Source: JBGSYJ01 sp041748075
GTDB lineage: Bacteria > Acidobacteriota > Thermoanaerobaculia > Gp7-AA8
Direction: 5' to 3'
Length of the DNA: 26,856 nucleotides
Assembly (NCBI GenBank): GCA_041748075.1
Contig: JBGTDX010000054.1
Span: 1 to 26,856, forward strand
Shown here: piece by piece, positions 7,033-14,243 of the stretch
How the letters are laid out: every line of letters starts with the position of its first letter
How positions within the stretch are numbered: position 1 is the first letter of the stretch
Program-made: the position numbers and the translations under genes
Notes under the pieces: generated by a model
Database searches by the model: none
What the model was told of the DNA's origin: nothing
Seen by the model: only the letters and a program-made list of their open reading frames with translations

Positions 7033-8924
7033 AGACCCTTCGACGTCTGTACCGTTACATCCGCCCTTATCGCGCATGGGCAGGCCTGGCGATCGTCAGC
7101 ATGATTACGGTGTCGCTCAGTTACGGGGCGTTCGTGGCGATGGCCAGGCCGCTGTTCGACGAAGTACTCACCAGACAGAACGTTGAAGTCGAAGAGGCTG
7201 CTGAATTATCCGATGCCCGAGGCATCGATTTCCTGCTCAATCGGGATCAACCGGAAGGTCAGCGGGGAGCGCTCGTCAATGCAGTCGATTCACTGACCCG
7301 GCCGGCGCGGAACTGGTGGTCGACCCATGAAGAAGACCGCTGGCGCTACATACCGTGGATGCTGCTCGCCATCTTCATCGTCCGCGGCTTCAGCGCCTTC
7401 TTTGCGGAATACGCTTTTCAGAAAGTGGGCCTGTCGACCGTTCGCGACCTGAGGAACGAGTTGTATCACGCGATCATCAACCAGAGCCACAGCTTCTTTT
7501 CAGAACGCTCGACCGGAGAAATGGTGAGCCGTGTCGTATCGGATGCCGATCAGATTCAAACGGCCGTCTCGGTGCGCATGGGCGACATGCTTCAGGAGTC
7601 GACGACCCTCATCGTGCTGACCGGTTATGTACTGCTCTTCAACACCGAGCTGGCCATTTTCACCTTCATCGTCGCTCCAATCATCGTGATCCCCGTTGTC
7701 TCGTTCGGTACCCGGCTGCGCAAGACGACGCACCGATCGCAGGAGCGCATGGCGGACATGGCGAATCAGCTCGAAGAGACGATCAAGGGAGTTCGCATCG
7801 TGAAAGCGTTCACGATGGAACCCTTCGAGACCGCCCGCTTTCGCGAGACAACCAGACGACACCTGGCCGTCAATCTGAAAAGCCAGCGGATTCAGGCCAT
7901 GAGCTCTCCGGTGATGGAGGTGCTGGCCGGAGTCTGCGTTTTCCTGCTGCTCATCTACGCGGGTTACAGGATACAGAGCGGTACGTTGACCGCGGGGCAG
8001 CTCATCAGTTTCGTCACGGCGCTGTGGTTGATGTACACGCCGATCAAGCGTCTCAACAAGGTGAATCTGTCCATGAATGCGGCGATCTCCGCCGCCGAGC
8101 GCGTGTTCCGGATGCTCGATACGAAGAACGTCGTGACCGACAGGCCAGGCGCCGAACGTCTGGATTCACTGGGAAGTGGCATTGTCTACGAGAACGTCAG
8201 CTTCTCGTACGGTGGTGAGCCGGTCCTGCAGGATATCAACCTCACCGTGTCCCCGGGTGAGGTGGTTGCGCTCGTCGGGGGTAGCGGGGCAGGGAAGTCG
8301 ACGCTGGTGAATCTGCTTCCCCGGTTCTACGACGTGACCGAAGGCCGGATCACCGTCGATGGCCGGGATGTACGCGACCTCGCGCTCTCATCTCTACGCG
8401 GTCTGACGGGGTTCGTCACCCAGGATATCGTGCTGTTCAACGATACCGTGCGCAACAACATCGCGTACGGCAGGACGGACGTATCGGACGACGAAGTGAT
8501 TGCAGCAGCAAAGGCGGCGAATGCGCACGAGTTCATCGAGGCGCTGGCCCACGGATACGACTCGATTATCGGAGAGAGCGGCGTACTGCTCTCCGGAGGC
8601 CAGCGCCAGCGGCTGGCGATCGCCCGGGCACTCTTCAAGAACCCCCCTGTTCTGATTCTCGACGAAGCGACCTCCGCGCTGGATACGGAGTCGGAACGAC
8701 TCGTGCAGCAGGCCCTTACAAATCTCATGACGGGACGAACCACTCTGGTCATTGCGCACAGACTTTCGACCATCCGGCGGGCAGACAAGATCGTCGTCCT
8801 CGATGCCGGCCGAGTTCGCGAGGTAGGCACCCACGACGAGCTTCTCGAAAAACGGGGCACCTACCGGAAGCTCTACGACATGCAGTTTCTCGAAGACGAG
8901 CCGGCGAACGAAGCGCTCGCATGA
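7029..8924 (+). CDS. msbA: Lipid A flippase-type ABC exporter MsbA
   Basis: Half-transporter that flips lipid A core across the inner membrane using ATP. It has an N-terminal six-helix transmembrane domain (about residues 1-350), then one ATPase domain. The ATPase domain carries Walker A GGSGAGKST (about 416-424), signature LSGGQRQR (about 521-528), Walker B ILDEATSALD (about 541-550) and the H-loop VIAHRLST (about 572-579). At 631 residues it is longer than usual. The extra length is a hydrophilic segment of about 50 residues after the first helix (about residues 50-100), probably an enlarged periplasmic loop. The ATGA overlap with lpxB and the following acyltransferase support the lipid A assignment over a generic multidrug exporter. 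Confidence 0.93.
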   Translation: MKTLRRLYRYIRPYRAWAGLAIVSMITVSLSYGAFVAMARPLFDEVLTRQNVEVEEAAELSDARGIDFLLNRDQPEGQRGALVNAVDSLTRPARNWWSTHEEDRWRYIPWMLLAIFIVRGFSAFFAEYAFQKVGLSTVRDLRNELYHAIINQSHSFFSERSTGEMVSRVVSDADQIQTAVSVRMGDMLQESTTLIVLTGYVLLFNTELAIFTFIVAPIIVIPVVSFGTRLRKTTHRSQERMADMANQLEETIKGVRIVKAFTMEPFETARFRETTRRHLAVNLKSQRIQAMSSPVMEVLAGVCVFLLLIYAGYRIQSGTLTAGQLISFVTALWLMYTPIKRLNKVNLSMNAAISAAERVFRMLDTKNVVTDRPGAERLDSLGSGIVYENVSFSYGGEPVLQDINLTVSPGEVVALVGGSGAGKSTLVNLLPRFYDVTEGRITVDGRDVRDLALSSLRGLTGFVTQDIVLFNDTVRNNIAYGRTDVSDDEVIAAAKAANAHEFIEALAHGYDSIIGESGVLLSGGQRQRLAIARALFKNPPVLILDEATSALDTESERLVQQALTNLMTGRTTLVIAHRLSTIRRADKIVVLDAGRVREVGTHDELLEKRGTYRKLYDMQFLEDEPANEALA

Positions 8925-8942
8925 AGAGGAACGGTGTGAGAC

Positions 8943-9614
8943 GTGCGCGTTAAGATCAGCCCGCGGATTTCGGCACGCGCCGGCAATCTATTCATCCGGC
9001 TCCTTCATTCGACCCTTCGCGTCCGTCATGTGAATGCGGAGAATATCGAGCAGCTTCATGCCAGCGAGCGACACTACGTGCTGGCTTTCTGGCACGGACA
9101 GATTCCTCTGATGTTCTTCTCTCTCTTTAGCAAACCGATCACGGTGATGTCCTCGCAGCATCGAGATGGCGAGATCAGCGCGATCAACATGGAGCTGTTC
9201 GGGGCACGTGTCGTGCGCGGCTCGACCACCAGGGGAGGTCCCGCGGCGCTGCGCGCAATGCTCAAAATAGCCCAGTCCGGAAGCAATCTGGCCTTCACTC
9301 CCGACGGGCCCCGCGGCCCGAGACGCATTGCACAGATCGGAGTGGTCGCAGCTGCGCAGATGACCGGCATGCCGATCCTTCCTGTTGCGTCGATCATCGA
9401 AAGAAAAAAAGAGCTCCACTCCTGGGACCGGATGGCGATTCCTCTGCCATTTTCCAGAGTGATCTTCTGGTACGGCGAACCGATTGAGGTTCCGCGGAGA
9501 ATGACGAAGGAAGAGCTCGAAGACAAGAGGCTCGAGGTCGAGCAGCGGCTCAACGAGCTTTCCGATGAGGGCGAACGACGGTTCGAGGAATTGTACGATG
9601 CCGCGGGGCACTAG
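8943..9614 (+). CDS. Lysophospholipid/lipid A acyltransferase-like protein (DUF374 family)
   Basis: A 223-residue LPLAT-superfamily protein. The DUF374-type motifs FWHGQIPLMFF (about residues 49-59), SQHRDGEISA (about 71-80), TRGGP (about 95-99) and TPDGPRGPRR (about 118-127) are intact. Members sit in lipid A loci and are thought to acylate lipid A or its precursors, although the exact acceptor is unproven. The GTG at 8943 is the first possible start in this frame after the msbA stop, with an AAGAGGAA sequence upstream. The 18-nt gap to msbA makes it the third gene of the lpxB-msbA unit. Confidence 0.88.
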   Translation: MRVKISPRISARAGNLFIRLLHSTLRVRHVNAENIEQLHASERHYVLAFWHGQIPLMFFSLFSKPITVMSSQHRDGEISAINMELFGARVVRGSTTRGGPAALRAMLKIAQSGSNLAFTPDGPRGPRRIAQIGVVAAAQMTGMPILPVASIIERKKELHSWDRMAIPLPFSRVIFWYGEPIEVPRRMTKEELEDKRLEVEQRLNELSDEGERRFEELYDAAGH

Positions 9615-9747
9615 AAGAAAATCTGCATGCTGGTCCTGTCATTGGCCGGCTCAGGTATCGACACTCGCCCGATCAGATTTACACCCTGTCAGAATGACAC
9701 AACGCTTCGTACTGTCACTTTTCCCCTGAGGAAGGAACTCCACACCA

Positions 9748-10638
9748 ATGATCAGAAGCATGACCGGCTTCGGCCGGCTATCAGATGCACTCTCCGAACG
9801 TCTCAACGCCACTGTCACGGTCAAGACCGTGAATCACCGCTTTCTCGAGGTCTCCGTGCGGGTTCCGGACTCACTCTGGGAGCTCGAGTCGTCAATCCGC
9901 GCGCTTGCCGCCGAGGCTTTTTCCCGCGGTAAGGTCGACATCTCGCTCCGGTTACAGCGGACGAGTGAGCCGGATTACACAGTGAGAATCAACTCAAGAG
10001 TGGCCAACGCCGTCATCCCAGAGATTCGCGCTCTGCTGGAGGAACAGGGGATCCAGCAATCCATCACCGGCAGCGATCTTATGCGCGTCCCGGATCTACT
10101 CCAGGTAGACACCGTCGATACCGAATGGGAGGACAGCGAGCATCAGGCCCTTCGTGAATTACTTCGGTCGGTCTTCGATCGGGTCAACGAGATGCGGACT
10201 TCCGAGGGGGACGGTCTGAGAAAGGACATCCTCGAGCGGCTGGCGACGATTGATCAGGGCAGGGTCTCGCTTCTCGAACGGCGCGAAGCGATCACGGCTG
10301 AACTGATGGACTCGTTCAGGCTGAGAGTGGCCGAACTGGCCCGTACGGCCGGTATCGAAGTCCCGGAGGAGCGCGTGGCGCAGGAGATCGTCATGCTCGC
10401 CGAGAAGGCGGACGTAGCGGAGGAGCTGACCCGGCTCGGCCTTCACCTCGAGCAGGCCCGAAAGGTCATCGCGGGGGCCGAGCCTGCCGGAAAGAAACTC
10501 GACTTTCTTTCCCAGGAGATGCTGCGTGAGATCAACACGCTCGGCCAGAAGTCACGCTCCGGAGATATCCGCGGCCTCGTTGTAGAATTGAAAACCGAGG
10601 TCGAGAGAATCCGCGAGCAGGTCCAGAATGTCGAATAA
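9748..10638 (+). CDS. YicC family protein (stress-related endoribonuclease family)
   Basis: A 296-residue full-length YicC/YloC protein. It opens with the family signature MIRSMTGFGR. The N-terminal domain includes VKTVNHRFLEVSVRVP, and the C-terminal DUF1732 region carries KKLDFLSQEMLREINTLGQKS. In E. coli the family member affects stationary-phase survival and has been described as an endoribonuclease. AAGGA lies 10 nt before the ATG. A gap of about 130 bp separates it from the acyltransferase gene, and no confident promoter was seen there. Its 3' end overlaps gmk by 11 nt, the common yicC-gmk-rpoZ-coaBC arrangement. Confidence 0.95.
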   Translation: MIRSMTGFGRLSDALSERLNATVTVKTVNHRFLEVSVRVPDSLWELESSIRALAAEAFSRGKVDISLRLQRTSEPDYTVRINSRVANAVIPEIRALLEEQGIQQSITGSDLMRVPDLLQVDTVDTEWEDSEHQALRELLRSVFDRVNEMRTSEGDGLRKDILERLATIDQGRVSLLERREAITAELMDSFRLRVAELARTAGIEVPEERVAQEIVMLAEKADVAEELTRLGLHLEQARKVIAGAEPAGKKLDFLSQEMLREINTLGQKSRSGDIRGLVVELKTEVERIREQVQNVE

Positions 10639-11314
10639 TCCAAACCTTCATCCTGACGGAACTCTTTTCATCGTTTCCGGGCCATCGGGCGCCGGCAAGA
10701 CGACGCTCATCCGTCAGGTACAGGAAGAGCTCCTTAGACATGGCGTGGAACTCCATTTCTCGATCTCTCACACTACAAGAGAGCCGAGAGAGGGGGAGGT
10801 TCGTGGTGAGAATTACTTCTACGTCTCCCGCGACGAGTTCAACTCCATGGTGAGCCGCGGGGAATTTCTCGAATGGGCCCACGTTCACCAGCAGATGTAC
10901 GGGACCTCCAGGCAGGAGGTTCTCACCCGGCTCGCGCGGGGCGAAGATGTGATCCTGGACATCGACGTGCAGGGTGCGAGACAGATCGCCGAGATCGAAG
11001 AGCTGCGAGCCCACTCGATGAGTGTGTTCGTCTTCCCTCCCTCGTTCGCCGAGCTGGAAAAGCGAATATCCCGGCGGGGCCTGAATACTGCCTCGGAAGT
11101 ACAGACTCGAATGGAAAAGGCGTACGATGAGATCGTCGCCGGACTGACGTTCTATGATTACGTGATCATCAATGGCGATTTGCAGCTGGCCTGCGAGTGC
11201 CTGAAGGCGGCGATTCTCGCCAGAAAACTGAAGTCGAAAAGCGCAGTGGACTCGCTCAGGCTGATGGCCGAGCGTTTCAGGGAGGAACGAATTGCAACTA
11301 CCCGAGGGAATTGA
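10628..11314 (+). CDS. gmk: Guanylate kinase
   Basis: Converts GMP to GDP with ATP. The P-loop GPSGAGKTT is at residues 18-26. The GMP-binding region includes SHTTREPREGE (about 48-58) and NYFYVSRDEF, and the LDIDVQGARQI motif lies near residue 110. The 228-residue length is slightly long for the family, with a basic C-terminal tail. The ATG lies inside the last codons of yicC, an 11-nt overlap, and the 3' end overlaps rpoZ by 23 nt, so expression of the three is probably coupled. Confidence 0.97.
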   Translation: MSNNPNLHPDGTLFIVSGPSGAGKTTLIRQVQEELLRHGVELHFSISHTTREPREGEVRGENYFYVSRDEFNSMVSRGEFLEWAHVHQQMYGTSRQEVLTRLARGEDVILDIDVQGARQIAEIEELRAHSMSVFVFPPSFAELEKRISRRGLNTASEVQTRMEKAYDEIVAGLTFYDYVIINGDLQLACECLKAAILARKLKSKSAVDSLRLMAERFREERIATTRGN

Positions 11315-11516
11315 CAGCAAGTTCAGATACGTGCTGCTCGTGGCGAAACGAGCCGAGCAGCTGATTCAGGGTGCTGCGCCAAAGTCGAAGTCGCGCTTCA
11401 CCAAGCCGACCCGGCAGGCGATGGAAGAGATCCGGAAAGATCAGGTCCGCTGGCAGCTTACAGAGCCTGAAGAAGGCGACTTCGATACGTTGCTGGCCAA
11501 CGCCGCCGAGGAGTAA
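11292..11516 (+). CDS. rpoZ: DNA-directed RNA polymerase subunit omega
   Basis: Small Rpb6-like subunit that assists folding and assembly of the beta' subunit. The 74-residue protein has the family core SKFRYVLLVAKRAEQL at residues 9-24, followed by the KFTKPTRQAMEEI-like helix region. The start is TTG, strongly supported by GGAGG at 11281-11285 with a 6-nt spacer, even though this places it 23 nt inside gmk. The location between gmk and coaBC is the standard position for rpoZ. Confidence 0.92.
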   Translation: MQLPEGIDSKFRYVLLVAKRAEQLIQGAAPKSKSRFTKPTRQAMEEIRKDQVRWQLTEPEEGDFDTLLANAAEE

Positions 11517-11522
11517 AAGCTT

Positions 11523-12707
11523 TTGAACATCGTTCTGGGTGTTTCCGGCGGGATCGCGGCCTACAAGGCGCCTGAGCTCGTCCGGCGGCTCCAGGATACA
11601 GGGGCGGCGGTTCGCGTGATTCTCACGCCGAACGCCGCCCGTTTTGTTTCACCACTCTCGCTCGCGGCCGTCTCAGGCCATGGCGTGATCTCCGATCAAT
11701 GGGGCGATCCGTCCACTGGCGGCGTCGATCACATCGAGCTCGCACGCTGGGCCGATCTGTTGCTGATCGCGCCGGCTACCGCAAACCTCATCGCGAAGCT
11801 CGCCGTCGGGATTGCCGACGACGCGCTCTCCACCTACGCACTCGCACATCGAAAGGCGATCGTCGTTGCTCCAGCAATGAACACCTACATGCTCGCCCAT
11901 CCAACGGTGACTGAAAACATCGGGCGGCTCCGCGACAGGGGAGTCGAGATCATCGAGCCGGTCGACGGGCTGCTTGCGTGCGGTGACGAAGGCGCCGGCA
12001 AAATGCCCGACGTTCCGGACCTCGTGGAGATGGTCAATTCGCTGGTGGCGAAGCGGGATCTCGAGGGGCGTCGCGTTCTCATTACCGCGGGCCCGACACG
12101 CGAAGCAATCGATCCCGTTCGCTATCTGTCGAATCGTTCCTCCGGAAAGATGGGCTACGCGATCGCCGAGGCGGCGAGTCGCCGTGGTGCCCAGGTGACG
12201 CTGGTCAGCGGTCCCACTTCGCTGCCCGTTCCAGCGAACGTCGAGGTGACGAGGGTCACGACTGCGGAAGAGATGTACGAGGCGGTCATGGGACAGCTCG
12301 CGGGTCAGCACGTGGTCATCAAGGCTGCAGCCGTTGCGGACTACACGCCGGTTGAGGCATCGCAGACGAAGATCAAGAAGAGCGAAGCCGGTGAGATCGA
12401 GATCCGGCTGAAGAGGACGTCCGACATTCTCGAAGCGATCAGAGCGGCGGAGCACAAGCCATTCGTCGTCGCGTTTGCCGCCGAAACGACCGATGTCGAC
12501 CGCTACGCCCTGGAAAAGCTGCAACGAAAGGATGCTGATCTGATCGTGGCAAACGACGTGTCAGACGCTTCGATCGGATTCGATGTGGATCACAACGAGG
12601 TGCTGATGATCTCCCGCAATGGTCAGCGCTCGACCGTGCCGCGCGCTTCGAAGTTCGTGGTCGCGAATCGTATTCTGGATGCCGTCGTCGAGGCGCTCGC
12701 AGTTTGA
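11523..12707 (+). CDS. coaBC: Bifunctional phosphopantothenoylcysteine decarboxylase / phosphopantothenate-cysteine ligase
   Basis: Catalyses two consecutive steps of coenzyme A synthesis. The CoaC half (about residues 1-180) has the flavin-binding GVSGGIAAYK, His70 in VDHIEL, the PAMN motif at 117-120 and Cys153 in ACGDEGAGKM, all matching the catalytic positions of known CoaBC. The CoaB half (about 185-394) has TAGPTREAIDPVR, SSGKMGYAIAEA, AAAVADY and the KIKK segment. The length of 394 residues is typical. The start is TTG, with GAGGAG (11508-11513) 9 nt upstream inside the end of rpoZ. The stop overlaps the next start. Confidence 0.96.
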   Translation: MNIVLGVSGGIAAYKAPELVRRLQDTGAAVRVILTPNAARFVSPLSLAAVSGHGVISDQWGDPSTGGVDHIELARWADLLLIAPATANLIAKLAVGIADDALSTYALAHRKAIVVAPAMNTYMLAHPTVTENIGRLRDRGVEIIEPVDGLLACGDEGAGKMPDVPDLVEMVNSLVAKRDLEGRRVLITAGPTREAIDPVRYLSNRSSGKMGYAIAEAASRRGAQVTLVSGPTSLPVPANVEVTRVTTAEEMYEAVMGQLAGQHVVIKAAAVADYTPVEASQTKIKKSEAGEIEIRLKRTSDILEAIRAAEHKPFVVAFAAETTDVDRYALEKLQRKDADLIVANDVSDASIGFDVDHNEVLMISRNGQRSTVPRASKFVVANRILDAVVEALAV

Positions 12708-13375
12708 GCGATCCGATGAACCCGGAGACCCTCCGGTACGAGCTCGGACTCCTCCGCGAACTCGGATTCACGCATCTCGATGTGCGCGCCGCGCCCGTAG
12801 TGGTCGCTGATGCCGCCGATCCCTCGGACTGGGATTCGCTGGAACAGCAGGCGAAGATCTGCACCGCCTGCCGTCTCGCGGAGACTCGAACGCAGGTCGT
12901 CTTCGGCACCGGCAACCGGAACGCCGACCTGATGTTCATCGGCGAGGGACCAGGGCGCGACGAGGATCTCGCGGGGGAACCGTTCGTGGGTCGCGCCGGC
13001 CAGCTTCTCACCGACATCATCAAAGCGATGAAGCTGACGCGGGAGCAGGTTTACATCGCGAACGTCGTCAAATGCCGCCCTCCCGCGAACCGGAATCCCG
13101 AGCCAGACGAGATGGATGCCTGCAGGCCGTGGCTGCGAAGGCAGATCGAGCTGATCCAGCCGCGGGTCATCGTGACGCTCGGCAGGTTTGCGTTGCAGAG
13201 CACGATGGAGCAGAGCCTCGCGATCTCGTCAGCGCGCGGAAGATGGCTGACCCTCAGTGGCGTGAAGGTGATGCCTACCTACCATCCTGCCTACCTTTTG
13301 CGGAATCCGTCGGCCAAGAAGGACGTCTGGTCCGACATGAAGCAGGTGATCGCGGAGCTGGGGATTCAGGGGTAG
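12704..13375 (+). CDS. Type 4 uracil-DNA glycosylase with [4Fe-4S] cluster
   Basis: Removes uracil from DNA at the start of base excision repair. Four cysteines (C53, C56, C124, C140) are spaced as the [4Fe-4S] ligands of family 4/5 enzymes. Motif GEGPGRDED (80-88) forms the catalytic site, and YHPAYLLR (193-200) is the minor-groove/His motif. The first 45 or so residues form an N-terminal extension before the core. TTG at 12704 overlaps the coaBC stop as TTGA; the in-frame ATG at 12716 is an equally possible start. Only 22 bp separate the stop from a convergent gene. Confidence 0.92.
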   Translation: MSDPMNPETLRYELGLLRELGFTHLDVRAAPVVVADAADPSDWDSLEQQAKICTACRLAETRTQVVFGTGNRNADLMFIGEGPGRDEDLAGEPFVGRAGQLLTDIIKAMKLTREQVYIANVVKCRPPANRNPEPDEMDACRPWLRRQIELIQPRVIVTLGRFALQSTMEQSLAISSARGRWLTLSGVKVMPTYHPAYLLRNPSAKKDVWSDMKQVIAELGIQG

Positions 13376-13397
13376 GGTCCGCGGGGCCAAGCATTGA

Positions 13398-13961
13398 TCA
13401 ACCGGTTTCTTTCTGCGCCTCCTCCCACTCCCGAGCGAGACCCATAGCCTTCACCCACTTCTCGATGTAGGCACGATCGAGACCGTCACCCTGGATGGCG
13501 ATGATTCCTGCGGCGTCTCTGATCTGTCGATCGGACTCACCTGCCTTTCCCCACTCGAGCTTGGCGATCAGAAGGTCCTCGGGCGTCGCAGCATAAAGGG
13601 GGAGTCCAAGGATGTTGGTTTTGCGGCGTCTTTCGAATTCGGTTCTACTGAATGGCCGGTCCTTTCGGAAGATGAAATCGGCTTTCCAGATCGTGCGCTG
13701 ATCGATGACGTTGAACTGAGACCGGCTCTCGAGTGCCTCCAGCGCATCTGCGACGTCTGTGTAGTATTCGGCTTCGGGAAAATGGTCGAGGAAGGCCAGG
13801 AGTTGATCGCGACCTGGGTCGATGATGACATCGATGTCCTGAGTGGCGCGAGGAACGCCGTGCACGGCCGTGGCAAACGATCCGGTAACCATGTACGGGA
13901 TGCCGGTAATCTCCATCGCCTTCCAGAGTTTCTCGACAAACCCCCGAGACTCCGGTGTCAC
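13398..13961 (-). CDS. Nucleotidyltransferase-fold protein, AbiEii/DUF6036-like
   Basis: A 187-residue protein with a minimal nucleotidyltransferase fold: the GSFATAVHG helix motif (about 27-35), then DIDVII with paired aspartates D42 and D44, and a downstream TPEDLLIAKLEWGKAG segment typical of AbiEii-like or DUF6036 proteins. Such proteins include toxin components of two-gene systems, but many are uncharacterised. The GTG start overlaps the stop of the upstream small gene as GTGA, so the two form a unit. The pair lies convergent to the uracil glycosylase and divergent from priA. The specific biochemical activity is not deducible. Confidence 0.82.
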   Translation of the reverse strand: MTPESRGFVEKLWKAMEITGIPYMVTGSFATAVHGVPRATQDIDVIIDPGRDQLLAFLDHFPEAEYYTDVADALEALESRSQFNVIDQRTIWKADFIFRKDRPFSRTEFERRRKTNILGLPLYAATPEDLLIAKLEWGKAGESDRQIRDAAGIIAIQGDGLDRAYIEKWVKAMGLAREWEEAQKETG

Positions 13962-14176
13962 CGCGCGACCTTCAGACCGTAGAAAATACGGAGCAGCTCC
14001 CGGGTCACCTCACGATCGGAATACCCCGGGTTTCGTTGTCTGACACCAGCCCGCGCGAGCTCCCGGAGGGAGTCACTCATCTCGGCGGCGATCTCTACTC
14101 TGCGGTCAGGGCCAGCCTCCCGGTAGAGGTGGAGTTGCCGGGCGCGCGCCTCAGGCGTCGTATCCTTTGTCGGCAT
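13958..14176 (-). CDS. Small hypothetical protein coupled to the nucleotidyltransferase
   Basis: A 72-residue, highly charged, helical protein ending in a segment with RNPGYSDREVTRELLR and FYG. Short proteins with a similar xPGxSxxEV C-terminal pattern are often paired with nucleotidyltransferase-fold genes in accessory regions (from memory). It overlaps the downstream gene by 4 nt. The ATG at 14176 has AAGGA immediately upstream, too close for a standard site, and a TATAGAAT-like sequence just before that, so the transcript may be nearly leaderless. An ATG at 14245 gives a longer form overlapping the priA start and is less likely. No membrane or signal segment is present. Confidence 0.65.
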   Translation of the reverse strand: MPTKDTTPEARARQLHLYREAGPDRRVEIAAEMSDSLRELARAGVRQRNPGYSDREVTRELLRIFYGLKVAR

Positions 14177-14243
14177 TCCTTCAATTCTATATCGACCTGC
14201 GTTGCCGGATAGAGCCTGCCTCAATCGAGTATCCTTGCCCACC

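Noticed and set aside
9615..9747. Promoter before yicC
   Set aside because: No pair of boxes with acceptable match and spacing was found; only a weak TGTCA-GAA-TGACA dyad is present.
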